DNA from: Alcanivorax sp. UBA4485
GTDB lineage: Bacteria; Pseudomonadota; Gammaproteobacteria; Pseudomonadales; Alcanivoracaceae
Length of the DNA stretch: 36,415 bases
Assembly (NCBI GenBank): GCA_002389055.1
Contig: DGNT01000078.1
Span: 1 to 36,415 of the forward strand
Direction of reading: 5' to 3'
The stretch's first letter is position 1. Every line of letters starts with the position of its first letter. The position numbers and the translations under genes were made by a program. The notes under the pieces were generated by a model, which was not told the origin of the DNA, ran no database searches, and saw only the letters and a list, made by a program, of their open reading frames with translations. Of the stretch, positions 1 through 6,579 are shown piece after piece.

Positions 1-1
1 C

Positions 2-352
2 GGCATCGTGGTCTCCAACCACGGCGGGCGCTAGCTCGATGGCGTGCTGTCCTCGGCCCGGGCCCTGCCGGCCATCGCCGATGCGGTGCAGGGCGACCTG
101 ACGATCCTGGCGGATTCCGGCGTCCGCTCCGGCCTGGACGTGGTGCGCCTGCTCGCCCTGGGCGCCGATGGCGTGCTGCTGGGCCGCCCCTTCGTCTACG
201 CCCTCGCCGCCGCCGGCGAGCAGGGCGTGGCCCATGTCCTGGACCTGATCGCCAGCGAGATGAAGGTGGCGATGACGTTGACCGGGGCGCGGGCGGTTGG
301 GGAGATTTCGCGGGAGAGTTTGGTCGCGGAGCATCCCCGTGAGCCTGGTTGA
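2..352 (+). pseudogene. lldD: L-lactate dehydrogenase (FMN) 3' end, interrupted by in-frame TAG
   Basis: This is the C-terminal part of a membrane-associated FMN-dependent L-lactate dehydrogenase, which oxidises L-lactate to pyruvate. The frame reads GIVVSNHGGR, then TAG at 32-34, then LDGVLSSARALPAIADAV. In LldD the stop position is Gln of the conserved HGGRQLDG motif, which holds the catalytic His and the substrate-binding Arg, so CAG has become TAG by one C-to-T change. Downstream the frame is clean through the FMN-phosphate segment (LADSGVRSGLDVV, GADGVLLGRPF) to TGA at 350-352, so the loss looks recent. A GTG at 44 could start only a useless C-terminal fragment. The gene begins outside the window, so upstream damage cannot be judged. 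A sequencing error is the main alternative. Identity as LldD rather than another alpha-hydroxyacid oxidase rests on close resemblance to the E. coli protein from memory. Confidence 0.85.
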
Positions 353-377
353 CAAGTGTCACGTGACAGAATACGGT
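349..377 (+). promoter_or_regulatory. Probable higBA promoter with palindromic operator
   Basis: A perfect -35 hexamer TTGACA (349-354) is followed after 17 bases by a weak -10 TACGGT (372-377). The spacer carries a perfect 12-bp palindrome, TGTCACGTGACA, at 357-368. The -35 box overlaps the lldD stop codon. A dyad between -35 and -10 ahead of a toxin-antitoxin operon is the usual place for antitoxin autorepression, so HigA binding here is a reasonable inference. No transcript evidence is available. Confidence 0.55.
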
Positions 378-384
378 TGTGGGC

Positions 385-565
385 ATGATCAAGACGTTTA
401 CGGACAAGCGTTCCCAGGAGCTCTATGCCAAAGGCAAGGCAAAGAAGTTTCCTCCCGATGTGGCCTCAAGGGCAGCGCGTAAGCTTGAGTATGTGGATTT
501 GGCGTATCTGCTTTCGTTTTGAGGATGGCGATGCGTATGACGTTGAGGTCTGCGATTACCATTGA
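385..565 (+). pseudogene. higB: HigB-family toxin, internally deleted and frameshifted
   Basis: From ATG 385 the frame reads MIKTFTDKRSQELYAKGKAK and continues through PPDVASRAARKLEYVD, which is the N-terminal half of a HigB/GraT toxin (RelE/ParE superfamily mRNA interferase). It then runs into TGA at 520-522 after 45 codons. The conserved toxin C-terminus, RICFRFEDGDAYDVEVCDYH, is present in another frame from 503 and ends at TGA 563-565, seven codons of overlap later. Family members are about 92 residues, so roughly 30-35 residues of the core (the LRVPPGNRLE to INDQW stretch) are missing and the reading frame is broken at the junction. A working toxin cannot be made. The intact antitoxin gene starts 15 bases downstream, so this is a dead toxin with a surviving antitoxin. 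Confidence 0.85.
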
Positions 566-580
566 AGAGAGGTGGTGAAC

Positions 581-895
581 ATGACGATTTCCAATACCGC
601 CGGCATCCAGCGTAAGCCAACGCATCCCGGCGAAATGCTGAGAGAGGACTTCATTCCGGACTATGGGCTGACGGTGGCGCAGCTTGCCGAGCGTTTGGGC
701 GTTTCGCGGCAGTCGGTGAATGAACTGTTGCGCGAGCGCCGCGCTGTCAGCCCGGAGATGGCGCTGCGGCTCGGTCGTTTGTTCGGCAATTCACCGGAGT
801 TCTGGCTTAACGCGCAGCGCGCGGTGGATTTATGGGCCGCGTCGCAATCCGCTAAGGATGAGGTGTCGCGGATTACGCCGTTGGACGCCGCTTAG
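581..895 (+). CDS. higA: HigA-family antitoxin, XRE-type DNA-binding protein
   Basis: A 104-residue antitoxin of the HigA family, which binds its toxin and represses its own promoter. The family opening RKPTHPGEMLREDFIPDYGL (residues 11-30) leads into a helix-turn-helix at about 31-54 (TVAQLAERLGVSRQSVNELL). The usual HigA segment SPEMALRLGRLFGNSPEFWL follows at 57-76. I chose ATG 581 because GAAGAGAGG lies directly upstream at proper spacing; in-frame GTG codons at 572 and 575 fall inside that site. The protein looks complete while its toxin partner is destroyed, so its remaining role is probably as a transcription repressor of this operon and perhaps of the mazG operon that starts 51 bases after its stop. 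That extended role is inference. Confidence 0.93.
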   Translation: MTISNTAGIQRKPTHPGEMLREDFIPDYGLTVAQLAERLGVSRQSVNELLRERRAVSPEMALRLGRLFGNSPEFWLNAQRAVDLWAASQSAKDEVSRITPLDAA

Positions 896-926
896 CGCTT
901 GATCCAGCGGGCGCTGAGCCAACTTT

Positions 927-934
927 TAACGTTA
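927..934. promoter_or_regulatory. Palindrome TAACGTTA upstream of mazG-like gene
   Basis: A perfect 8-bp palindrome lies 12 bases before the start of the MazG-like gene, in the 51-base gap after higA. Short AACGTT-type dyads serve as operators for some HigA/GraA antitoxins, so it could be a second operator. At this length it could also be chance. Confidence 0.25.
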
Positions 935-946
935 CGGGGAACCACC

Positions 947-1318
947 ATGTCCGACTTCCAGCGCCTCAGCGACAAAGCGCGCGCCTTCGCCGAGGCCCGC
1001 GACTGGGACCAGTTCCATTCGCCCAAGAATCTGACCATGGCGCTGGGTGGGGAGGTGTCCGAGTTGCTGGACCTGTTCCAGTGGCTGACGGAGGCGCAGT
1101 CCTACGAGCTGACGCCGGAGCAGCATCGCGCGGCCGCCCATGAGATCGCGGACGTGCAAATCTACCTGTTGCGACTGGCGGACAAGCTGGGCGTGGACAT
1201 TCCCAGCGCGGTGGAAGAAAAGATGGCCATTAACGAGGCCCGTTATCCCGCCGATCAGGCGCGCGGTTCAGCGCGCAAGTACACGGCCTACCAGAACAAG
1301 GACGACAACGGTTCATGA
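947..1318 (+). CDS. MazG-like nucleotide pyrophosphohydrolase
   Basis: A 123-residue all-alpha NTP pyrophosphohydrolase of the small MazG-like (RS21-C6/iMazG) type, which hydrolyses (d)NTPs to NMP and pyrophosphate. The metal-binding motif is visible as GGEVSELLDLFQWL (E36 and E39) followed by HEIADVQIYLLRLADKLGVD (E66, D69), giving the ExxE...ExxD metal set of the family. Small MazG enzymes are usually house-cleaning dimers or tetramers of about 110-130 residues, so the length fits. ATG 947 gives the normal MazG-like N-terminus; the in-frame codon at 899 lies too close to the higA stop and has no ribosome site. The stop overlaps the next gene in an ATGA arrangement (1315-1318), implying translational coupling with the nuclease-helicase, so its job here is probably tied to that protein rather than general house-cleaning. 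Confidence 0.92.
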   Translation: MSDFQRLSDKARAFAEARDWDQFHSPKNLTMALGGEVSELLDLFQWLTEAQSYELTPEQHRAAAHEIADVQIYLLRLADKLGVDIPSAVEEKMAINEARYPADQARGSARKYTAYQNKDDNGS

Positions 1319-3699
1319 TTGTCTACACCGCTAAGAAGAAGACGTTTATTGAAGACGTCCGCCTGAATCGCATTCATGAAAAGATTCTGCTCGAATTCCG
1401 GCGCCGGCTGTCACGCTCGGTGGCGGCCAAGGAGGTGGATTCCTGGCGCCACTCGCTGCAGTTCATGTCCAACCTGATGCTGGATCAGGCGATTCCGGAC
1501 GACGCCGGCGTTTCCCTGGAGTATCACATCCCGCTCACCAGTAAGCGTATCGACTTCATTCTCAGTGGCGCCAACGAACAGCGGCAAGAGACCGCTGTCA
1601 TCGTCGAGCTCAAGCAGTGGCAGCAGGCCGAGCCGTTGCAGAAGGACGGTATTATTCGCACGCCGCTGGGCGGCGGCTGGCGCGAGACCAGCCACCCGTC
1701 TTATCAGGCGTGGACCTACGCGAGCCTGATCGAAGACTACAACGAAACCGTTCGCGCGGAGTCCATCCGCCTGGTGCCCTGTGCCTACCTGCACAATATG
1801 GACGACGGTAGTGCGGTGAACGATCCGGTGTACGCGCCCCACACGAACCGGGCGCCAGTGTTTATTTCCCGGGACGCCGAACGTCTGGCCGATTTTCTGA
1901 AGCAGCATGTGCGCTATGGCGATGACCGCGATCTCCTTTACCGGATTGAGAATGGCCGCATTCGCCCGTCGCGCAGCCTGGCGGATGCCGTGCTGGACAT
2001 GCTTCAGGGCAACGATGCCTTCGTCATGATCGACGATCAGAAGGTGGCGTTCGAGACCGCCCTGGAGCTGGCCCACCGCGCGCAAAAGGGCAGGCGGCAG
2101 GTGCTGATCGTTGAGGGCGGCCCGGGCACCGGGAAGTCCGTGTTGGCCATCAACCTGCTGGCCCGCCTTACCGACCGGGAGATCGCTGCCCAATACGTCT
2201 CACGCAACGCGGCGCCCCGGGCGGTGTACGAGGCCCAGCTCACCGGCTCGTTCAAGAAGAGTCGTATCAGCAATATGTTCCGTGGCTCGGGGTCGTTTAT
2301 GGACGCCGCGCCGGACAGCTTCGGGGCGTTGCTGGTGGATGAGGCGCACCGCCTGAATGAGAAGAGCGGTCTGTACGGCAACCAGGGCGAGCATCAGATC
2401 AAGGAGATCATGCAGGCGGCGCGGCTGTCGGTGTTCTTCGTGGACGAGGCGCAGCGCGTCACCCTGAAAGACGTGGGCTCGCGGGCGGAGATTCGGCGCT
2501 GGGCGGAACGCCTGGGCGCCGAGGTCACGGAGCTGGGTCTCGCCTCGCAGTTCCGCTGTGGCGGCTCGGACGGCTATCTGTCGTTCGTCGATCAGTTGCT
2601 GCGAATCCGCGATACCGCCAACGATGACCTCGAGTCCGTGGACTACGACATTCAAGTGGTGGACTCGCCGCAGGCGCTGCGCCAGGCGATCGTGTCGCGC
2701 AACGCCAACAACCGCGCACGGATGGTGGCCGGCTATTGCTGGGGCTGGAAGAGCAAGAAAGACCCCGGAGCCATGGATATCGAACTGCCGGAGCACGATT
2801 TCGCCGCGCAGTGGAACCTGACCCGGGACGGCAGCCTGTGGGCCCTGGCGGAACACTCGGTGGAGCAGATCGGCTGTATCCACACCATCCAGGGCCTCGA
2901 ACTGGATTACGTGGGCGTGATCATCGGGCCTGACTTGATTGTGCGCGACGGCGAGATCCAGACCGATGGCCGCAAGCGGTCGTCCATGGACCGTTCGGTG
3001 CGGGGCATCCGGAAGCTCTACAAAGAGGATCCGGAGACGGCGAAGCGCGAAGCCGACGAGATCATCAAGAACACCTACCGCACATTAATGACCCGGGGCA
3101 TGAAAGGCTGCTTTGTGTTCTGCACCGACCCGGAGACCAACGCCTGGTTCCGCGAACAGATCGCGACGCCCTCCGCCAACCCGGTGATGCGCGCGGCGGA
3201 CTACGACGCCCTGCCGTACCCGCTGCTGGACCCGGAGGAGGTGGTGCCGTTTGAAAACGCCCTGCCAGTGTATGACCTGGCCGTGGCCGCCGGCGAATTC
3301 AGTGATCCCCAGGCGGTGGAGGACTGCGACTGGATGCAGCGGCCGGACTGGCTGAAGGTCGAGCCGGGCCATTTCGTCACCCGCGTGGTGGGCGAGTCCA
3401 TGAACCAGCGCATTCCCAGCGGTACCTGGTGCGTGTTTCGCGCCAACCCCGCGGGCACCCGTGAAGGCAAAATCGTGCTGGTGTCCCACCGCGACATCCA
3501 GGATGCCGACACCGGCGGGCGCTACACCGTAAAGCGCTACCACAGCGAGAAATCAGCGGACGACGATGGCCAGTGGTACCACACCCGCATTGTGCTGAAG
3601 CCGGAGAGCCGCCTGTTCGGCTACCGGAATATCGAGCTGACCGAGGACGCGGCCAGCGATCTGCAGGTTATTGGCGAGTTCGTCACCACCATGAGTTAG
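1315..3699 (+). CDS. PD-(D/E)XK nuclease / DUF2075 ATPase / LexA-type peptidase fusion
   Basis: A 794-residue three-part protein. The N-terminal region (about 1-230) contains RIDFIL (D80) and VIVELKQW (E98, K100), the D-ExK pattern of a PD-(D/E)XK nuclease. The middle (about 255-615) is a DUF2075/SF1-like P-loop ATPase: Walker A GGPGTGKS (268-275), Walker B LLVDEAH (339-345), a second VDEAQ (376-380), QFRCGG (412-417), HTIQGLELD (523-531) and TLMTRGMKGC (590-599). The C-terminus (about 645-794) is a peptidase S24/LexA domain: Ser in VGESM (S695), Lys in YTVKRY (K740), and a VAAGE peptide with candidate cleavage site A659-G660, spaced from the Ser as in LexA. The start overlaps the MazG-like stop by 4 bases. 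I infer a nucleic-acid-attacking defence effector held or released by self-cleavage. DUF2075 proteins usually lack the peptidase domain as far as I recall. Substrate and trigger are unknown. Confidence 0.9.
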   Translation: MIVYTAKKKTFIEDVRLNRIHEKILLEFRRRLSRSVAAKEVDSWRHSLQFMSNLMLDQAIPDDAGVSLEYHIPLTSKRIDFILSGANEQRQETAVIVELKQWQQAEPLQKDGIIRTPLGGGWRETSHPSYQAWTYASLIEDYNETVRAESIRLVPCAYLHNMDDGSAVNDPVYAPHTNRAPVFISRDAERLADFLKQHVRYGDDRDLLYRIENGRIRPSRSLADAVLDMLQGNDAFVMIDDQKVAFETALELAHRAQKGRRQVLIVEGGPGTGKSVLAINLLARLTDREIAAQYVSRNAAPRAVYEAQLTGSFKKSRISNMFRGSGSFMDAAPDSFGALLVDEAHRLNEKSGLYGNQGEHQIKEIMQAARLSVFFVDEAQRVTLKDVGSRAEIRRWAERLGAEVTELGLASQFRCGGSDGYLSFVDQLLRIRDTANDDLESVDYDIQVVDSPQALRQAIVSRNANNRARMVAGYCWGWKSKKDPGAMDIELPEHDFAAQWNLTRDGSLWALAEHSVEQIGCIHTIQGLELDYVGVIIGPDLIVRDGEIQTDGRKRSSMDRSVRGIRKLYKEDPETAKREADEIIKNTYRTLMTRGMKGCFVFCTDPETNAWFREQIATPSANPVMRAADYDALPYPLLDPEEVVPFENALPVYDLAVAAGEFSDPQAVEDCDWMQRPDWLKVEPGHFVTRVVGESMNQRIPSGTWCVFRANPAGTREGKIVLVSHRDIQDADTGGRYTVKRYHSEKSADDDGQWYHTRIVLKPESRLFGYRNIELTEDAASDLQVIGEFVTTMS

Positions 3700-4034
3700 T
3701 AGATGGCTATCTCCTGTTTGGGGGCGCAGGGGAATCTAGTTCAGGCCTTCGGTCGACCTCCGATGGGCTGCTGGCGTCAGGCTGTTGCTCGGCATGTTGC
3801 GAGAAAGCTTACATAAATCATCCTTCCTGACTGACACCAGCTTCCATTTTCGCGGGTTTCCCGTGGGCAATCTCAGAGCGATCCTGTCGGCCGATTCGTG
3901 GTGGCGAGTGCTCGGATTGCTGTTTCCCGACGTTTGTCGGGTATTTGGAATAATATCCATTGTCGTAGTTGAGTTGCGATTAAAGGGAGTTTTCTAAATT
4001 GCATGCTATTTTGGAAAGGCGTATAAATCGTAGT
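3700..4034. other. 335-bp intergenic region before abiE
   Basis: I see no convincing gene here. A short plus-strand frame (3785-3997, 70 codons) resembles nothing I recognise. A small hairpin CCCGAC-GTTT-GTCGGG sits at 3926-3941 but lacks a T-run. The region is visibly more AT-rich than its neighbours towards its right end, where the abiE promoter elements lie. It separates the nuclease-helicase operon from the AbiE pair and may be a junction between independently acquired modules. Confidence 0.6.
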
Positions 4035-4043
4035 ATGACTACG
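3999..4043 (+). promoter_or_regulatory. Putative abiE promoter and operator
   Basis: TTGCAT (3999-4004), a 17-base spacer and TATAAA (4022-4027) make a plausible sigma-70 promoter. It would place the transcription start at or next to ATG 4035. An inverted repeat CGTAG-TATGA-CTACG (4029-4043) spans the start codon, and the half-site TCGTAGT recurs at 3963-3969. AbiEi antitoxins are known to repress their own operon by binding repeated half-sites, so these are operator candidates. Confidence 0.4.
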
Positions 4044-4772
4044 CCAAAACGAAATAAACTAAATGCTCTCTACACCCGGCTTGAGCCCGGGACGCCGCTG
4101 ATGTCGGAGGATCTGGCGGCGCTAGGCATTTCCGCCGATCTGGCGGTGCACTACGTGCGCGCCGGCTGGCTCACGCGGCTGGCCCGTGGCGTCTATTGTC
4201 GCCCCAACGAGACCCTGGCGTTGGGCCCCTGCCTGGCGCTGCTTGAGCGCCGGTTCGAGGGGCTGCATGTGGGTGGCAAAACGGCGCTCGATTGGCATGG
4301 CGTGCGCCAGTACGTCGCCCGGCAGCCGGTGTTGCGGTTGTACGGCTGGCGGTCCGGTCAGTTGCCCGCCTGGTTCACGGATCGGTTCCCGGCGGAGTAT
4401 TACCGCAAGCGGCTGTTCGATGAGCAGCCTGGAGCGTTGCGGAATGTGAACCCCTTTGAGGGAGAGGCCGGCGCGCCACGGGTTTCAGCGCCGGAGCGCG
4501 CCTTACTGGAAATGCTCAGCGAGGTAGGCGTGCGCCAGCCGCTGGAGGAGGCCGGCGAGCTGGTGGAAAGCAGCTATAGCCTGCGGGCCCGCGTTCTGCA
4601 GGGGTTGTTGCAACACTGCACGAGCGTGAAGACCGTGCGGCTGTGCTTACAGCTCGGCCGCGAGGGTGAATTACCCTGGGCGGCGAAGCTTGATCCCACC
4701 AAGCTGCCCACCGGCAGCGACCGGCCCTGGGTCTCCCGGTCCGGAGACGGCCTGTTGGTGCTCAAGCCATGA
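4035..4772 (+). CDS. abiEi: AbiEi-type antitoxin of type IV toxin-antitoxin system
   Basis: A 245-residue AbiEi-family antitoxin. The N-terminal winged helix-turn-helix is recognisable in KRNKLNALYTRLEPGTPLMS, followed by EDLAALGISADLAVHYVRAG and WLTRLARGVYCRP. The rest is the AbiEi C-terminal domain (GLHVGGKTALDWHG; APERALLEMLSEVG). AbiEi represses its operon and neutralises the AbiEii nucleotidyltransferase without forming a stable complex, which defines type IV. I start at ATG 4035 because the family N-terminus begins there. GGAAAGG lies rather far upstream (4013-4019). An alternative TTG at 3999 has AAAGGGAG ahead of it and would add 12 residues. The stop overlaps the toxin start by 4 bases (4769-4772), so the two are translationally coupled. 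Confidence 0.92.
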   Translation: MTTPKRNKLNALYTRLEPGTPLMSEDLAALGISADLAVHYVRAGWLTRLARGVYCRPNETLALGPCLALLERRFEGLHVGGKTALDWHGVRQYVARQPVLRLYGWRSGQLPAWFTDRFPAEYYRKRLFDEQPGALRNVNPFEGEAGAPRVSAPERALLEMLSEVGVRQPLEEAGELVESSYSLRARVLQGLLQHCTSVKTVRLCLQLGREGELPWAAKLDPTKLPTGSDRPWVSRSGDGLLVLKP

Positions 4773-5689
4773 AGTCCGTTTACCTCGATACTGCGCGTCT
4801 GCTCACTCAGGTGGCGCCGTTGGTGTTCGTTGATGACACCTTTGCCTTGAAGGGCGGGACAGCGATCAATCTGTTCGTCCGTGATATGCCGCGCTTGTCG
4901 GTGGATCTCGACTTGGTGTTTGCCGATCACACCTTGCCGCGCAAGGAGGCGCTGGGGAAGATTAACGAAGCGATCCGTCAGTCGGCGGAACGGTTGGAGA
5001 AGCAAGGGTTTGAGGTTCACATCCCCAAAGCTGACGCTGGCGAGACCAAGCTGCTGGTGCGGCGTGGGTCCATCGAAGTGAAGGTGGAGATCAACTTCGT
5101 AATGCGCGGCACGGTGCATCCCGTACAGCAGGCGTCACTGACCACTGCGGCCAGCGACGCTCTGCTCGCTGATCTGGATATCCCGGTGGTGTCACTGGAA
5201 GACCTCTACGCCGGCAAGCTGGTCGCGGCGATGGATCGCCAGCATCCCCGCGACCTGTTCGATGTGATGCAGCTCTTCGACCATGAGGGGATCACGCCCG
5301 GCATCCGTCGCGCCTTTGTGGTGTACCTGGCCAGCAACAACCGGCCGGTTCATGAGGTGCTGTTTCCCCAGTTCAGGGATATCCAGCACGACCACACCCA
5401 CAATTTCGACGGCATGACCGCTGAACCGGTGTCGCTGGACGATTTGTTGACGACCCGGGAACGGTTGGCGCGGGAGCTTCAGCACGGCTTGGACGACAAC
5501 GAACGGCGATTCCTGCTGTCCCTGGTATCCACTGAACCCGAGTGGTCTCTGCTGGGCATCGATCACCTCGATCAACTGCCGGCCATCCGCTGGAAGCTTC
5601 AGAACCTGGAGAAGCTGAAAAAGAACAATCCGAAGAAATTCGCCGAGCAGGCGGAGGCGTTGGCGGAGCGGCTGGACGCCATCGACTGA
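4769..5689 (+). CDS. abiEii: AbiEii-type toxin, nucleotidyltransferase
   Basis: A 306-residue nucleotidyltransferase of the AbiEii (DUF1814) family, a bacteriostatic toxin that transfers nucleotides to cellular RNA, shown for related enzymes to be tRNA acceptor ends. The signatures are in order: LKGGTAINLF (27-36), SVDLDLVF with D46 and D48 as metal ligands (44-51), KVEINF with a third acidic residue E107, and YAGKLVAAMDRQHPRDLFD (147-165), the AbiEii-specific motif. Length and motif order match intact family members and no lesion is seen, so this pair appears functional. Translation is coupled to the antitoxin. Such systems often protect against phage by abortive infection and stabilise genomic islands. 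The next gene is 208 bases on and belongs to an unrelated transcription unit. Confidence 0.94.
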   Translation: MKSVYLDTARLLTQVAPLVFVDDTFALKGGTAINLFVRDMPRLSVDLDLVFADHTLPRKEALGKINEAIRQSAERLEKQGFEVHIPKADAGETKLLVRRGSIEVKVEINFVMRGTVHPVQQASLTTAASDALLADLDIPVVSLEDLYAGKLVAAMDRQHPRDLFDVMQLFDHEGITPGIRRAFVVYLASNNRPVHEVLFPQFRDIQHDHTHNFDGMTAEPVSLDDLLTTRERLARELQHGLDDNERRFLLSLVSTEPEWSLLGIDHLDQLPAIRWKLQNLEKLKKNNPKKFAEQAEALAERLDAID

Positions 5690-5840
5690 TCCCGGGAGAT
5701 GGCGGGAAATGAGTTACTGGTGGGGCGACTGGTCCAACGTTTATATAACAGCAGAAATGCTCACTATGAGTGACTAAAATTCCGCTTCGATAAACCGCGC
5801 TGGCCTGAAATCGTCGTTAAACAATGCGCTGGTGCAGCGC

Positions 5841-5868
5841 TTGCCATACTGACACGGTATTTTAATAT
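5841..5868 (+). promoter_or_regulatory. Putative promoter for LysE-family exporter gene
   Basis: TTGCCA (5841-5846), a 16-base spacer and TAATAT (5863-5868) form a reasonable sigma-70 promoter about 30 bases before the exporter start at 5898. No operator-like dyad stands out. Confidence 0.4.
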
Positions 5869-5897
5869 GGATGGAAATCGGTTCTGGGGGTAAGACA

Positions 5898-6512
5898 ATG
5901 GAGAGTTTCCTGGCCAGCAGCGACCTACTGCTGGGGTTCGTGCCGGTATTCGCGTCGGTGCTGGCGTTGCCCGGCCCGAACGCCGCTTTCGCGGTGGGCC
6001 AGTCCTTGAAGTATGGCGTAGTCCGCTCGTTATTCGTTCCCCTGGGTTTCATGCTGGCCACCGGCATTCATGCCGCGATGGTGCTGTCAGGGTTGGGCGT
6101 TCTGGTTCTGCAGTATGCCAGCGCCCTGGTGGTCCTGAAGTGGCTCGGTGTGTTGTATCTGCTCTATCTGGGCTATAAGGCATTCACCGCCAGAGCAAGT
6201 GTTCTTGCGGTGTCCCCGGAGCCGATGTCAGGGCGCACCATGCTGACGACGGCCATGCTGGTTTCCCTGACGAACCCCAAGGCATTGCTCGCCAGCCTTA
6301 TGCTTTATCCGCTGTTTATTCGTGATGCCGGCTCCTATGCAGCGCAGTCCGTGGCGCTTGGCCTGGTTGCGATGGCGGTCTCCTTTGGCATCTACGCCGG
6401 CTATGTGCTTGCGGCTTCCCTTGTCCGCCGTCGGCTTGTGCGGAGCCACCGCGCGAACAGGATTGTAGGTGCTTTTTACCTGGGCGCGGCGGGTGCACTG
6501 GCTGCTAAGTAA
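5898..6512 (+). CDS. LysE/RhtB-family amino acid exporter
   Basis: A 204-residue inner-membrane exporter of the LysE/RhtB superfamily, which pumps out amino acids or derivatives using the proton gradient. The family motif near the first helix, LALPGPNAAFAVGQSLKYG, is clear (the PGPN signature), followed by the LGFMLATGIH segment and hydrophobic helices consistent with about six membrane spans; LTNPKALLASL matches the conserved NPKA motif. I start at ATG 5898 because GGGGG lies 7 bases upstream; the in-frame ATG at 5871 has no ribosome site and adds nine polar residues. It is monocistronic, converging on the SDR gene. Substrate cannot be assigned from sequence; homoserine, threonine and leucine are the common possibilities. 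Confidence 0.92.
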   Translation: MESFLASSDLLLGFVPVFASVLALPGPNAAFAVGQSLKYGVVRSLFVPLGFMLATGIHAAMVLSGLGVLVLQYASALVVLKWLGVLYLLYLGYKAFTARASVLAVSPEPMSGRTMLTTAMLVSLTNPKALLASLMLYPLFIRDAGSYAAQSVALGLVAMAVSFGIYAGYVLAASLVRRRLVRSHRANRIVGAFYLGAAGALAAK

Positions 6513-6579
6513 GCCGTGCCAAATACTGACCTTGCGTTGAATTGCCAAGGATTTCTCGGTAGTTCGTTTGGTCTACGTT

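Noticed and set aside
3785..3997. A 70-codon plus-strand frame in the gap before abiE
   Set aside because: No recognisable similarity, no ribosome site, and it lies in a promoter-containing interval.
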